Assembly (NCBI GenBank): GCA_947453965.1
Contig: CANGIQ010000002.1
Span: 124,001 to 188,000 of the forward strand
From: Comamonadaceae bacterium
GTDB taxonomy: Bacteria > Pseudomonadota > Gammaproteobacteria > Burkholderiales > Burkholderiaceae_C
DNA length: 64,000 nt
Direction: 5' to 3'
This document shows positions 27,328 to 38,984 of the stretch, one piece after another. Position 1 is the stretch's first letter; each line of letters starts with the position of its first letter. The notes beneath the pieces are model-generated. The model had not been told where the DNA came from, searched no databases, and worked only from the letters and a program-made list of their open reading frames with translations. The translations under genes and the position numbers were made by a program.

Positions 27328-28916
27328 GTTTTTGCACCCAATGTGGTCAACCGTTACGCCCGGGCTCTGTCGCTTGTGAGCGTTGCCAGCCTGCGGCTGC
27401 CAAACCCCTGACACGTCCAGTCTTCTCGGTGGCAGCTTCCGCGCGAATTGCGGTGTCGCATACTTTGTTCATTGCACCAGCAGGCACGGCGCTTGAGCTT
27501 GACCAAGCTCTGCAGCAATATCTTGCCAAACCACTGGAAATTTTGCATATCACTGATGCCGATACCGTGCACGCCAAAGCGAACCAGGTCGTCAAGCGTT
27601 TACAAGCACGAGGTGATTTGAAGTATGTGTGCCTGATTGGTGACTGGTCTCAGGTCCCACCCTTCAAAGTTAGAAATCCTTCCAGGCCGTGTAGCGGTCA
27701 AGATCCATTTTGTTGGACCGATGCGCTGTACGGCGTTCAGGATGCTTACAACGAAGACGACATCTTGACGGCGATTGCCCCGATTCTCGTGGGCAGAATT
27801 CCAAGTACCGACATGAAAGTGGTGCTGCCTGCTTTGCTTGAGGCTCCTTTGCCGATAGACCCTGGACAAGCGTTTGCGTTTGCTGTGACGGCGCAATGCT
27901 GGTCCGTGGCTACGCAAACCATCGTTCAAGGCTTCACCGATCCACAAACCAAAGCCCCATTGATCCAAGAACCCAATGTTTCAGGTTTGCCAAACAAAGG
28001 CGTGCTAGCTTCCCCCGACTGGGACGAAGATGATTTGCGGCGCGAAATTTCAGAAACAGGCATCACCCCAGGGGCTGTGCTGCTCTTCAATGTTCATGGT
28101 TCAGCAGACGAACCTCATTGGGTGGGTGAGGGGGACTGGGGTTACACCGAGATCATGCAGCCCGACACGATTCAAGATTTCAGTAAAGCTATTTTGTTGA
28201 GTGAAGCCTGTTACGGTGGCGCCTTGGGCTACGACGAGCCCAGCATGGTAGAGAGTTTCTTCGCACAAGGCGGCAAAGCTTTTGTGGGCTGCTCTGTGAT
28301 TGCTTGGGGTTCATCAGGTAGCGAGTTGTGTGGTGCCGACTTGATTGCCTTGCATTTCTTCAAGGCTTTACGCGAAGGTCAAACTCTGGGGGATGCCCTC
28401 AACACTGCCAAACGGACAACCTTGGATGACATGTCTGTTTACGATGATGTGGCTCAGAAGACGGTGCTGTCGTTCAATTTGTACGGCGCGCCTTGGCATC
28501 AACTCAAACGTGCTGCTGCGGCATCGGTGCTACCAGCGGCGAGTCCTCAAGAGTCCGTTCTGGATCGCATCAGAAACCGGCGCTCGGGTTCTGACGGTGA
28601 CAGCTCATTGGATGCGGTGCGCAACCGCTACAGACGCCGTTTGTCTAGTGAAGCTCAGCGGTTCTTATTAGAACGCGATGATGCGTTACGCCAGCTCAGT
28701 CGCTTCAAAGACCGCGAGAGAATTGAATCGTTTCTAGATGCGATTCGTGTCGACTTTAGCGATTGCGACTTTGAAGAAATACGGTTTGACACCGAACACA
28801 GTTTTCGTATCTCTGGCAAATCTAAAAAATTTGCCAATGCCAAAGAATTGTTCATCTTGGCCATTAACGGCCAGGGTGAATTGACCCATGAATTGACAAC
28901 CAAAGGATCGCCATGA
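27324..28916 (+). CDS. Zinc-ribbon gingipain-type (C25-like) cysteine peptidase
   Basis: A 530-aa predicted protease. Residues 4-21 form a zinc ribbon (CTQC...CERC). Residues about 95-395 match the peptidase C25 layout: LIGDWSQVP, a D..YG..D stretch, ILVGRIPSTD, the catalytic His258 in FNVHGSAD, Cys296 in SEACYGGA, and a closing SFNLYGAPWHQL. This is a clan CD caspase-like fold. Unlike gingipains there is no signal peptide, and an N-terminal ribbon replaces the propeptide, so it should act in the cytosol. The C-terminal 130 residues are charged and partly helical. Operon overlaps (ATGA) occur on both sides. Confidence 0.8.
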   Translation: MSFCTQCGQPLRPGSVACERCQPAAAKPLTRPVFSVAASARIAVSHTLFIAPAGTALELDQALQQYLAKPLEILHITDADTVHAKANQVVKRLQARGDLKYVCLIGDWSQVPPFKVRNPSRPCSGQDPFCWTDALYGVQDAYNEDDILTAIAPILVGRIPSTDMKVVLPALLEAPLPIDPGQAFAFAVTAQCWSVATQTIVQGFTDPQTKAPLIQEPNVSGLPNKGVLASPDWDEDDLRREISETGITPGAVLLFNVHGSADEPHWVGEGDWGYTEIMQPDTIQDFSKAILLSEACYGGALGYDEPSMVESFFAQGGKAFVGCSVIAWGSSGSELCGADLIALHFFKALREGQTLGDALNTAKRTTLDDMSVYDDVAQKTVLSFNLYGAPWHQLKRAAAASVLPAASPQESVLDRIRNRRSGSDGDSSLDAVRNRYRRRLSSEAQRFLLERDDALRQLSRFKDRERIESFLDAIRVDFSDCDFEEIRFDTEHSFRISGKSKKFANAKELFILAINGQGELTHELTTKGSP

Positions 28917-31555
28917 CATTGATCTGCTCTAACTCTAAATGCTCGGCAGAGCTCAGAGATGACGCCAAATTTTGCGGACTCTGTGGAACCAAGACGCCCC
29001 AACCATGTCGTCATTGCGGTCATATGAATCTTGCAGGCGCAACGTTTTGCGGTGCATGCGGCAAGGGACAGTCCGAGTCGGCAGGGATCGGCGGCACCTT
29101 GTCCAATGTCAACAGTTTGGGGGAGTTCATCTACGAGTTGACTGAAGAACGAGTGCAAAGCGAGGGCAGCAAATCCAAGACACAAGCCAGCATGGGCTTC
29201 TGGGCTTACAAGGTGGTCAATGGCATTTTTGAAGAGGCCAAAAGCCAGAAACAAAAAGCAGACAAGAGCGACAAAGAAGAAACGCCCTCGGCAGGTGGAT
29301 TCATCAAGAACCTTTGGGATAACTGGATCGTCAAGCCTCTTTTCGGAGAGAAAAAAGAAGACGTTGAAAGAAAAAAGAAAGCTACACAAATTTATGTGAT
29401 GCTTGATTTGAGAGATTCACCTCTTCTGAGCAAGACCTTGCCCATTCCCGTGCCAGGTTTGCCGGATGCACAGTTGCGCTTCGAGTTCTGGGTCAATCCG
29501 GAGAATAAAGAGCAGGTGGCTTTGTTCAAAGAGAGGGTGGTGGGCACGCGCAGTTCTTTGACGTGCCTGGAATTTACCAATGAGGCTGTTGCTATCATCC
29601 AGGAGAAAATTCTTCCCGGAATTGTGTTGGAGACAATTCCCTCCAATCCTCTCGGGGTGCGCACACTCATCCGTGAGCAATTGGAAAAACTCTCGGGCAT
29701 CACCGTTTCTTGTATTTTCAACCGCGGCAAACTGACCGAGCGCCACCAACTTGACATCAGCAAATCAGCGTTGGCCTGCCCGAGTTGTGGGCATACCTTG
29801 CGGTCTGGAGCTAATTTTTGCGGTAAGTGTGCGACGGATGTTTCTCAACTGAACAAGAGCAGTGCCACAAATTTTCTCCAGGCAGCTGGCGGTGAGCAGC
29901 TGACCTTGCGTTTGAGCATGCTGATTGATCGCTCGCTTAAACCCTTGTCAGCTCAGGAAGGGGCGCCTGAGATCAATGTTTCAGATGCCCAAATTACCGA
30001 TCACGTGATTAACATTTTGGGACCTGTGTTGCGTCGTTACGATGTGCCTACCCTGATGCGCCCGGTCATGTTGGCGCAATTGAGCAATGAGCTCAACGAC
30101 AAACTGGTCAAAGATTGGCGAGGGTACATCACTGAATTTACTGTGGTGGATTTGCGCACCGCAGAGGACGAATGGTTCTTCAATACAGAAGCCTTGTTGG
30201 CCGAGAAGCTGCGTGAAATCAAGGCTGACCAGAAATACCTCGCGATCGAACAGAGCCAAATTGAATTAGAACAATCGGCATTCAATTTGGTCATGCAACG
30301 CATCCAGCACCAAGATGTGCAAGAGTTGGCGCAACTGCGCCAAGAGCAAAACAAGAAGAAGCAGTTGGCCGAGCTGGAGCTGGATGATCATCAGCTCGAA
30401 ACCAGCACTGATTTGCGCAAAGCGGTCATCACCGACGATGCGGAAAAAGAGTTGTTTGCGCGTCAACGTGACAAAGAACTGCGTGAGCAAGAGTATCTGA
30501 GAGAGCAGGCTAAGGCCAAGCGTGGTGACGAGCTTGAGCATGTCGATCACGACATGACGCTAGAGAAAAAAGTCGCTCAGCACGACATTGACTTGAGTGA
30601 TTTGACAGGTGAAGCGCAAAGCCGTGCCAAGCGCCGCGACATCACAGACGAGTCTTTCGTGGAAGACGAGAGAATTCGTCTTGATGCCAAGCGCAAAGAG
30701 CAATTGGGCAATATTGACGAAGACTTGGAAGATCGCAAGGAAAAACGTCGCGTCGACAAAATCAAGGAATTGGCCGCGCTGGATGCTCAATTGGCGCAGC
30801 AAGAGCATGAGCAAGAGCTCAAAAAGACCCAGCAGCAGCACGATCAAGCACTTAACTTGACCAAAGAGGCCAATGCATTGGAGCAGGCGAAGCTCGATGC
30901 CATGAAGAACCTGGATGCTGTTCAAATGCTGGCGATGCAAGCCGCTGAGTTGGCTAAGGCCGGCGGCGGCGGTCAGGCCTCTGCTGATATGATCAAAGCA
31001 ATTGCTGCATCGCATGCGGATTCGACCAAAGCGCAAGCAGAGTTGCAGTCTGGCGCGCAGATTGCTGAGGCCAAAGCCGCTGCCGCTCAGGCCACGGCCG
31101 ACATGCAAGCTGCGATGTTTGAGCGCATGCTCCAAATGCAGAAGGACAGTGCAGACAGCGCTATCCGTGCGCATGAGTCTGCGGCCGATCGTGTGCAGCA
31201 AACCAGTGACAAGGCTATGGGCAACATGATGCATGTTGCGCAGTCCACCGCAGGTGAGGCTAATGCGGGTTACAAAGCCGCGGCGGACATCGCAGAACGT
31301 GTCAATACCAGCTCAATGGAGAACATGTCTAAGGTGGCATCGGCCTCTGCTGCCCATTCCAATGATGGTATGAAAGAGGCTGTACAAAGCTCCCGTGCTG
31401 CAGCAACCACTACCATTGAAAAAATGGCCGACGTCTACACCGCTGCAGTCAAGGCGACGCGTTATGTCTGCGTGAAGTGCAACAAGTCTTCTTCTGAGGG
31501 TAACCGTTTCTGTTTGGATTGCGGCAGCCCTGTCCAAGAGCAAAGTGGCGATTGA
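28913..31555 (+). CDS. Large zinc-ribbon/coiled-coil protein with SPFH-like segments (island gene 4)
   Basis: An 880-aa protein of unknown function with four zinc ribbons: C5/C10/C21/C24, C32/C35/C46/C49, C289/C292/C303/C306 and, at the C-terminus, C853/C856/C867/C870. Two similar alpha/beta segments (about 158-275 and 328-430) resemble SPFH/band-7 domains, the second running into a long charged coiled coil (about 425-660), then an Ala/Met-rich helix (about 700-845) resembling chemoreceptor helices. SPFH followed by coiled coil and a terminal ribbon recalls B. subtilis YdjI. It probably forms an oligomeric scaffold; the SPFH call is tentative. No TM helix is seen. Confidence 0.75.
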   Translation: MTLICSNSKCSAELRDDAKFCGLCGTKTPQPCRHCGHMNLAGATFCGACGKGQSESAGIGGTLSNVNSLGEFIYELTEERVQSEGSKSKTQASMGFWAYKVVNGIFEEAKSQKQKADKSDKEETPSAGGFIKNLWDNWIVKPLFGEKKEDVERKKKATQIYVMLDLRDSPLLSKTLPIPVPGLPDAQLRFEFWVNPENKEQVALFKERVVGTRSSLTCLEFTNEAVAIIQEKILPGIVLETIPSNPLGVRTLIREQLEKLSGITVSCIFNRGKLTERHQLDISKSALACPSCGHTLRSGANFCGKCATDVSQLNKSSATNFLQAAGGEQLTLRLSMLIDRSLKPLSAQEGAPEINVSDAQITDHVINILGPVLRRYDVPTLMRPVMLAQLSNELNDKLVKDWRGYITEFTVVDLRTAEDEWFFNTEALLAEKLREIKADQKYLAIEQSQIELEQSAFNLVMQRIQHQDVQELAQLRQEQNKKKQLAELELDDHQLETSTDLRKAVITDDAEKELFARQRDKELREQEYLREQAKAKRGDELEHVDHDMTLEKKVAQHDIDLSDLTGEAQSRAKRRDITDESFVEDERIRLDAKRKEQLGNIDEDLEDRKEKRRVDKIKELAALDAQLAQQEHEQELKKTQQQHDQALNLTKEANALEQAKLDAMKNLDAVQMLAMQAAELAKAGGGGQASADMIKAIAASHADSTKAQAELQSGAQIAEAKAAAAQATADMQAAMFERMLQMQKDSADSAIRAHESAADRVQQTSDKAMGNMMHVAQSTAGEANAGYKAAADIAERVNTSSMENMSKVASASAAHSNDGMKEAVQSSRAAATTTIEKMADVYTAAVKATRYVCVKCNKSSSEGNRFCLDCGSPVQEQSGD

Positions 31556-31560
31556 TTCGT

Positions 31561-34234
<2,674 letters not shown>

Positions 34235-34242
<8 letters not shown>

Positions 34243-34648
34243 TTTTCTAACAGACCCTCGTTATCCATTTTGCTCGGATTCCGGGAAAGCCGAGCTAGAG
34301 GTCTATCTTCAGTGGATCGCAGACGCGTCGCTCAAAGATTCTGAATATGCGTTTATCGAGTACGTCAAAGGACGTGCAGGCATCCAAGATGGCAGGCATT
34401 TGCTGGCCATTTGGGAATACCAGATGCAGGGCCAGTTCGACAAAACAGCACGCTCACAAATGCGTCTGTTCTTTGTCAACCCGAATCCCGAGGCTGCCTT
34501 TGATTCCAGCGGTGCGGCGGGCTGGTTTGATTTTATTGAGTCGGTGTATGTCTTGAAAAGTGAAGTTGCTGCGCCTTTGGTGCGCCCCCCCGTGTTTGCC
34601 AAAGTGGGCACGGCAGAGCTACCTGCACAAGACTTCGAGATGGCTTGA
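34235..34648 (+). CDS. Small acidic hypothetical protein (island gene 6)
   Basis: A 137-aa protein with no recognised domain, no signal peptide and no zinc ribbon. The N-terminal half looks helical and acidic/aromatic (ELEVYLQWIADASLKDSEYAF, cut here to its middle: VYLQWIADASLKD), the C-terminal quarter is Pro/Val-rich. The ATG lies 7 nt inside the 3' end of gene 5, so translation is coupled. It is the last gene of the plus-strand island operon. Confidence 0.7.
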
Positions 34649-34710
34649 GCGATTCAAGCGCTTAAGTGCCCATGCTCGATATTTGCCATGGTAGTAAATC
34701 ATGTCAAACT

Positions 34711-35697
34711 TCAACGAGGGTAGAAATAGTAGCGCTCTGAGAGTTCGTCGTGAAAAGAAGGTCTTTGCCGACCTTGTGAGTTTTCAATTACCTCTCGTCT
34801 GACGTTGTTGAAGATTTCAGTCAAACTATTCTGAGGGTTGAGAATTTCCTGTTTGAAAAAATGTGTGAACAATCCGTTTTCAATACCATCCGACCCATCA
34901 CTAGCACCTGTGTCATGGGAGGTGGCATAAATGATTCCGTGCCCAAAACTGGATTCTGAACTTTTCATACGAGCGCGATACTTGGCATTGACGATATTGC
35001 TGGGATTGTTGAGCTGCTCGAACCAATCTTCCAGTAGCTCCCAATCCTCTTGATCTGCGGGATGACCTTGGCCTGACATGTCGGCCACATTCAGACGCTC
35101 TTGATTCCTGCATGCGTCGATGATCACGATAGCTGATTTGGCCTGCGTGAACTTCAGCTTGTCAATGAAGTCTGAATATAAATTGATGGCCTCACCGGGT
35201 TGTGTGGCATCAATCGGAAACAGGTGTGGTTCAGAATTGAACGACGCACCATGCCCTGCGAATGTCAAAACCACATCATCTCCGGCTTCAATCGATGCAA
35301 GAAATCTTTCGAGATAACTTTTGGTCGCCATTGAATCGCGATCAAAAATACTTGTCACTTCATAGCCCAAGTGGTTCATCACCGAAGCCATGTCCTGTGC
35401 ATCGCGGGTAGCGTTTTGAAGCGTATTTAAATACGTATATTTATTCATCCCAATGCACAAAGCTTTGCACTCGCTACGGGGTGCAACTTTGTGGGCCGAA
35501 TCTGCATTTTGTCGTGCGTCATCTGACACAGATGTGAAAGACCTAGATGTGCCAGATCTGGAGTTCGCGCTGGCGATCCGAGCGAAGCTTGCTCTTGTGG
35601 CAGACCTCGATTCCAAAGGTGTGATCGACGGGTCTGACTCTGCCTTGATTTGCTCGCGCAACTTCTGGCGAATTTCATCCAGCCTTGATGCACACAT
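34711..35697 (-). CDS. Caspase-like (C14/metacaspase-type) cysteine peptidase
   Basis: A 328-aa predicted protease. After a Ser/Arg-rich N-terminal region of about 75 residues comes a caspase p20-like core: ALCIGMNKY, a NATRDAQDMASVM segment, His149 in FAGHGASF and Cys196 in VIIDACRNQ. A later GLFTHFFKQEI segment matches the p10-like part of metacaspases. No signal peptide or TM is seen. It should cut after basic or acidic residues depending on subtype, which cannot be read here. It is the last gene of the minus-strand island operon and is convergent with island gene 6. Confidence 0.88.
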   Translation of the reverse strand: MCASRLDEIRQKLREQIKAESDPSITPLESRSATRASFARIASANSRSGTSRSFTSVSDDARQNADSAHKVAPRSECKALCIGMNKYTYLNTLQNATRDAQDMASVMNHLGYEVTSIFDRDSMATKSYLERFLASIEAGDDVVLTFAGHGASFNSEPHLFPIDATQPGEAINLYSDFIDKLKFTQAKSAIVIIDACRNQERLNVADMSGQGHPADQEDWELLEDWFEQLNNPSNIVNAKYRARMKSSESSFGHGIIYATSHDTGASDGSDGIENGLFTHFFKQEILNPQNSLTEIFNNVRREVIENSQGRQRPSFHDELSERYYFYPR

Positions 35698-35728
35698 CGA
35701 TGGAATTTAGGTCGCGTTGCGAAAGGTT

Positions 35729-36391
35729 TTAAAACGCGTCTGCAGGTTTAACTGCTTTAGGAGTTAAGGGAGCCGCAGGTGCCGCAGGAGCGGGCGGAGC
35801 AGGTCGTGCAGGAGCTGGTGCGGCCAATGCGCGCTTGCGCATTTCTTCTTCGCGGCGCAGCAAGTCCTCTTTCATTTCTAATTCTTTGCGTTTGAGGTCA
35901 AGTTCTTTAGCTGCCAACGCGCGCTCACGCTCTACCGCTTCTTGTTTTGCGCGCTCGGCTTGTTCTTGTGCCACACGTTGACGCTCAGCGGCGGCCAGCG
36001 CTGCTTGGTCGACCACAGTTACCACCACGGGTCTTGGGTTACCGCCACACGATGCGGCTGTTTTGAGGCCGCGAACCAACAATCGACCTTGAGCTGTGAT
36101 GGTGTAGTTGCCGGCAGCGGCATATTTGTAGGACAACATGGCTGGCGAAGTTTTGAGGTTGTCATCCCCAATACGGATATCTTGTTTGGCACCATTGCCC
36201 CAATCCACAGTCAAACCGCACCAGACGGTCTCGCCTGTCTGGGCGAAATTGATGTTGAGCTCGGCCATTGCATCTAAAGAGATTTTTCCGGAGACCAATT
36301 CCAGGGTTTTGATTTCCTGAGCTTGGACATGTCCGAAGGGCAGCAAGGTGAAGGTAGAAATTACCAAAGCGGTAGAGAGAATTTTTTTCAT
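35729..36391 (-). CDS. Secreted coiled-coil protein with PKD-like domain
   Basis: A 220-aa protein with a clear signal peptide ending at about residue 24 (GHVQA|QE). Residues about 28-128 look like a beta-sandwich of PKD type (VDWGNGAKQDI, LSYKYAAAGNYTITAQG) with two cysteines that could pair. Then comes a charged coiled coil (about 130-190) and a Pro/Ala-rich tail. It is probably periplasmic. It lies 21 nt downstream of the zinc-ribbon/TPR gene and 31 nt before the caspase-like gene, so it belongs to the same operon. Confidence 0.78.
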   Translation of the reverse strand: MKKILSTALVISTFTLLPFGHVQAQEIKTLELVSGKISLDAMAELNINFAQTGETVWCGLTVDWGNGAKQDIRIGDDNLKTSPAMLSYKYAAAGNYTITAQGRLLVRGLKTAASCGGNPRPVVVTVVDQAALAAAERQRVAQEQAERAKQEAVERERALAAKELDLKRKELEMKEDLLRREEEMRKRALAAPAPARPAPPAPAAPAAPLTPKAVKPADAF

Positions 36392-36412
36392 AACAAAGGA
36401 TCGATTTAAAAA

Positions 36413-37456
36413 TTATTTTCCAGGGACACCACTGAGTGACGGCATGGCCGTTTCAATGATTTTGCGCAGTTTGGCATTGGGAATGTTGTCGTTGGCTGCA
36501 CCCAAGAATTTCAATGCACCTTCGCGGTTCTTGGCCAAATGGACGGCCAACTTAAGCGCCGACACAGCTGCTTCATCTTTGCCGTTTTCAGCAAAAGCTT
36601 CGGCCGCTGCCAGCCATCCAGCGCCACGGTCTGGTGCGATCAGCAGGCCATCAATCAGCACCGCTGTCGCCACGCTAGCCTTGCCGCTTCTGACCAACGA
36701 TGTGCCAAGCCCAAAGCGGGCCTCTGCATTGGCAGCGTCGAGCGCTACAGCCTTTTCAAATTGGCTGGCTGCCTCTTGTGCATTGCCAGCTTTTAGTGTT
36801 TGATCTGCTGCAGCCGAAGCTTCAGCACTGGCTTTGCTATTACCCGGGCTCACTTGTGACATTGATTTGATGAGCTGTACTTTAGGGCTTACTTCTTTCC
36901 AGCGACCATCGCGAACCAGACCCAGCAGCTGGTTCAATTCGTCTTTGGCTGTGGTGGTGGCCTCTGGGGCCGGTGCGGGTTTGACAGCGCGAACCGGGAC
37001 AGGCGCTGGTGTTGGCGCAGGTGCTGTGCTGTTTCCCATGAACATGAAGGCAGCGGCACCGATGACTGCGAGCGCCAATCCGATCAAGATCATGCTGTTG
37101 TTCGAACCCTTCGCAGCTGTTGTTGCAGACGCTGGCGCGGGAGCCGCTGTGGTCGGTGCTGGGGCAGAGGGTTTGGGCGCTACAGGAGGACGTGGGGGAG
37201 GGGGAGGAGGCGGTGGTGGAGGCGGTGCCGCAGAGACCGAACCAAAAGGTAAATTTTGACGCTGTGGCACAGGCGTTGCCGCCGGTGTGCTTGGTGAGTT
37301 CTGCGACGTGATTTGCGAAGAAGCCTGCGGTGTCGCATCGACAGAAGGCGTCGCCACATTTTCTGCCGGAGCCTGTGGCATGACAGCACCGCATTTCAGG
37401 CACAGTCTTGCTGGAGTTGCGGATTCAAAGCCGCAAGAACTGCATGTATTGATCAT
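36413..37456 (-). CDS. Zinc-ribbon, proline-rich, single-TM, TPR protein
   Basis: A 347-aa protein. An N-terminal zinc ribbon (C5/C8/C19/C22) is followed by a Thr/Pro/Ala-rich linker with a run of ten or more prolines (about 78-88), a single TM helix (about 121-141, ILIGLALAVIGAAAFMFM), a second Pro/Ala linker and a TPR-like helical domain (about 210-330). The layout suggests a cytosolic ribbon and a periplasmic TPR domain, able to connect inside signals to the secreted coiled-coil protein encoded next. It is the first gene of the minus-strand island operon. Confidence 0.8.
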   Translation of the reverse strand: MINTCSSCGFESATPARLCLKCGAVMPQAPAENVATPSVDATPQASSQITSQNSPSTPAATPVPQRQNLPFGSVSAAPPPPPPPPPPPRPPVAPKPSAPAPTTAAPAPASATTAAKGSNNSMILIGLALAVIGAAAFMFMGNSTAPAPTPAPVPVRAVKPAPAPEATTTAKDELNQLLGLVRDGRWKEVSPKVQLIKSMSQVSPGNSKASAEASAAADQTLKAGNAQEAASQFEKAVALDAANAEARFGLGTSLVRSGKASVATAVLIDGLLIAPDRGAGWLAAAEAFAENGKDEAAVSALKLAVHLAKNREGALKFLGAANDNIPNAKLRKIIETAMPSLSGVPGK

Positions 37457-37682
37457 TTTTAAGGCCTATCGCTAAGATGAAGTTCGTTATTTTTAAGTTA
37501 TTGTTAATCGTATCAAAGTTATTTCTTGAAGAGATCAATTTAATGACTTTGACCATCGAGTTTTCAAACGGCCTCCTTATGTTTGAAAACTTATGAATTA
37601 ATTTGAAGATGCCTATTTGTTGATTGTTTGGTTTTGATACTTTCCTCAAGAAATAGTGGATCTCACTTAAGACGTGCTGCAT

Positions 37683-38954
37683 ATGAATATTTTTGAAATT
37701 TTTTGCGACGGCAAAGGCCGAATCAATGAAACCAATATGAGTTCTATCTTGAACTTTTTGTTGGATCCTGTCAGGCCACATGGCTACGGCTATGCATCGC
37801 TTGCACGATTTTTGAGGCCTATCCAAGAGCAACTGCAAACGCTCAATCGAAGCCATGAAGGCTTAGTTTGGTCCACATCTTCGGCCATGGATATGGACAA
37901 GTGGGTCAAGCGTTTTCCACGTATTGAACTGGCCTTGGAAGAGGATGTGTATGAACCGCAAGAAGACACCAAGCCACGTAAACGTATCTTGGACAGCGTC
38001 ATCCGTTTTTACGACGCACAACATCGCTTGTGCTTGGTGGTCGCTATCGAAAATAAAATTACTTTGGCCAGTGTGACGGATCCGATGCAACTGTCTGAAG
38101 AATATGATTTTCTGCGGGCCGCCATCGACAAGGTTAACAAAACGATACCCATCGTGTTTGTGTTTTTAACACCTGAGCCAGTGAGTAATGTAAGTCAAAC
38201 CATCTTCAATGATTTGGTGATGAAGGACCGTGACATCAAAGTTAATTACTGTTGGAAAAACTTGTTGATCGAGTCTTCACAACCATACCCTTCCATCACG
38301 TGGGTCGCAAAGTCTTTGTTGGCAGCTGAGCGATCGGGTGAGATCAATCCGGCTTCTAGCCATGGAGACTTATTTTTGCGATCAATGGTTAAATTCATTG
38401 CCAATGATTTCCAACAAGAGTCGGTGCTTGAGGAGGATGTGCTGGGCGCCAACGGCATGAGCGTACGTGCCATTGACGAGTTTTGGAGCAAGTGGACCCA
38501 CGAAAAACCTGGTACGTATCCATTGGCCTGCGAGCTGTTTGAGTTAATCAGAACGACTTTATTGCAGCACTGTGAGCAGACAAACTTGACCCATCTGTAT
38601 CAGTTGGACTTTCGTCCTACCACCACACGGTTGGCATGTTTTTATCGTCCCTTAGCGCAAGATGTGGATCTGCAGCAAAAGAAATTACCCAACCGACCTG
38701 TCGCTATTTTTTTCGCTGGTGCAACCAGCAATCAGCGCATTCAGTTGCAATTCGAACGGCGCGATGGGGTGAGTTTGGAAACTTTCCGCCGAAGTCTAGA
38801 TGGGCCAACGCGCGAAGTGTTTGACGAAATTCAACCAGATGAAAGCGGCGCCAATTACACCACCATTCACCTGCCCAAGTCAGTGAATATGGGGCACGTT
38901 AAGTCACTTCTACAAGCGGCGATACAAGAAGCAGCGCAAGCCGCGATTGGTTAG
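37683..38954 (+). CDS. PD-(D/E)XK nuclease-superfamily protein
   Basis: A 423-aa protein. The N-terminal NMSSILNFLLDP...HG segment, Asp104 in RILDSVIRFYD, and E123-N-K125 in VVAIENKI followed by a QLSEEYDFL helix match the PDDEXK_4-type nuclease family. The C-terminal 250 residues have no recognised domain. Proteins of this type are commonly found singly in defence and mobile regions. The ATG at 37683 is preferred to a GTG at 37674. It stands alone between the island's minus-strand operon and the right direct repeat, with 226 bp of A/T-rich DNA upstream. Confidence 0.78.
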   Translation: MNIFEIFCDGKGRINETNMSSILNFLLDPVRPHGYGYASLARFLRPIQEQLQTLNRSHEGLVWSTSSAMDMDKWVKRFPRIELALEEDVYEPQEDTKPRKRILDSVIRFYDAQHRLCLVVAIENKITLASVTDPMQLSEEYDFLRAAIDKVNKTIPIVFVFLTPEPVSNVSQTIFNDLVMKDRDIKVNYCWKNLLIESSQPYPSITWVAKSLLAAERSGEINPASSHGDLFLRSMVKFIANDFQQESVLEEDVLGANGMSVRAIDEFWSKWTHEKPGTYPLACELFELIRTTLLQHCEQTNLTHLYQLDFRPTTTRLACFYRPLAQDVDLQQKKLPNRPVAIFFAGATSNQRIQLQFERRDGVSLETFRRSLDGPTREVFDEIQPDESGANYTTIHLPKSVNMGHVKSLLQAAIQEAAQAAIG

Positions 38955-38984
38955 GCTTTTGGTGCCCGAGCGAAGGGATCTGCT

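Noticed and set aside
37425-37856. 143-aa minus-strand open frame between the zinc-ribbon/TPR gene and the nuclease gene
   Set aside because: It overlaps the 3' direction of an A/T-rich promoter region and runs antisense to the start of the PD-(D/E)XK gene; composition is Lys/Asn/Ile-rich from A/T content and no domain is visible.
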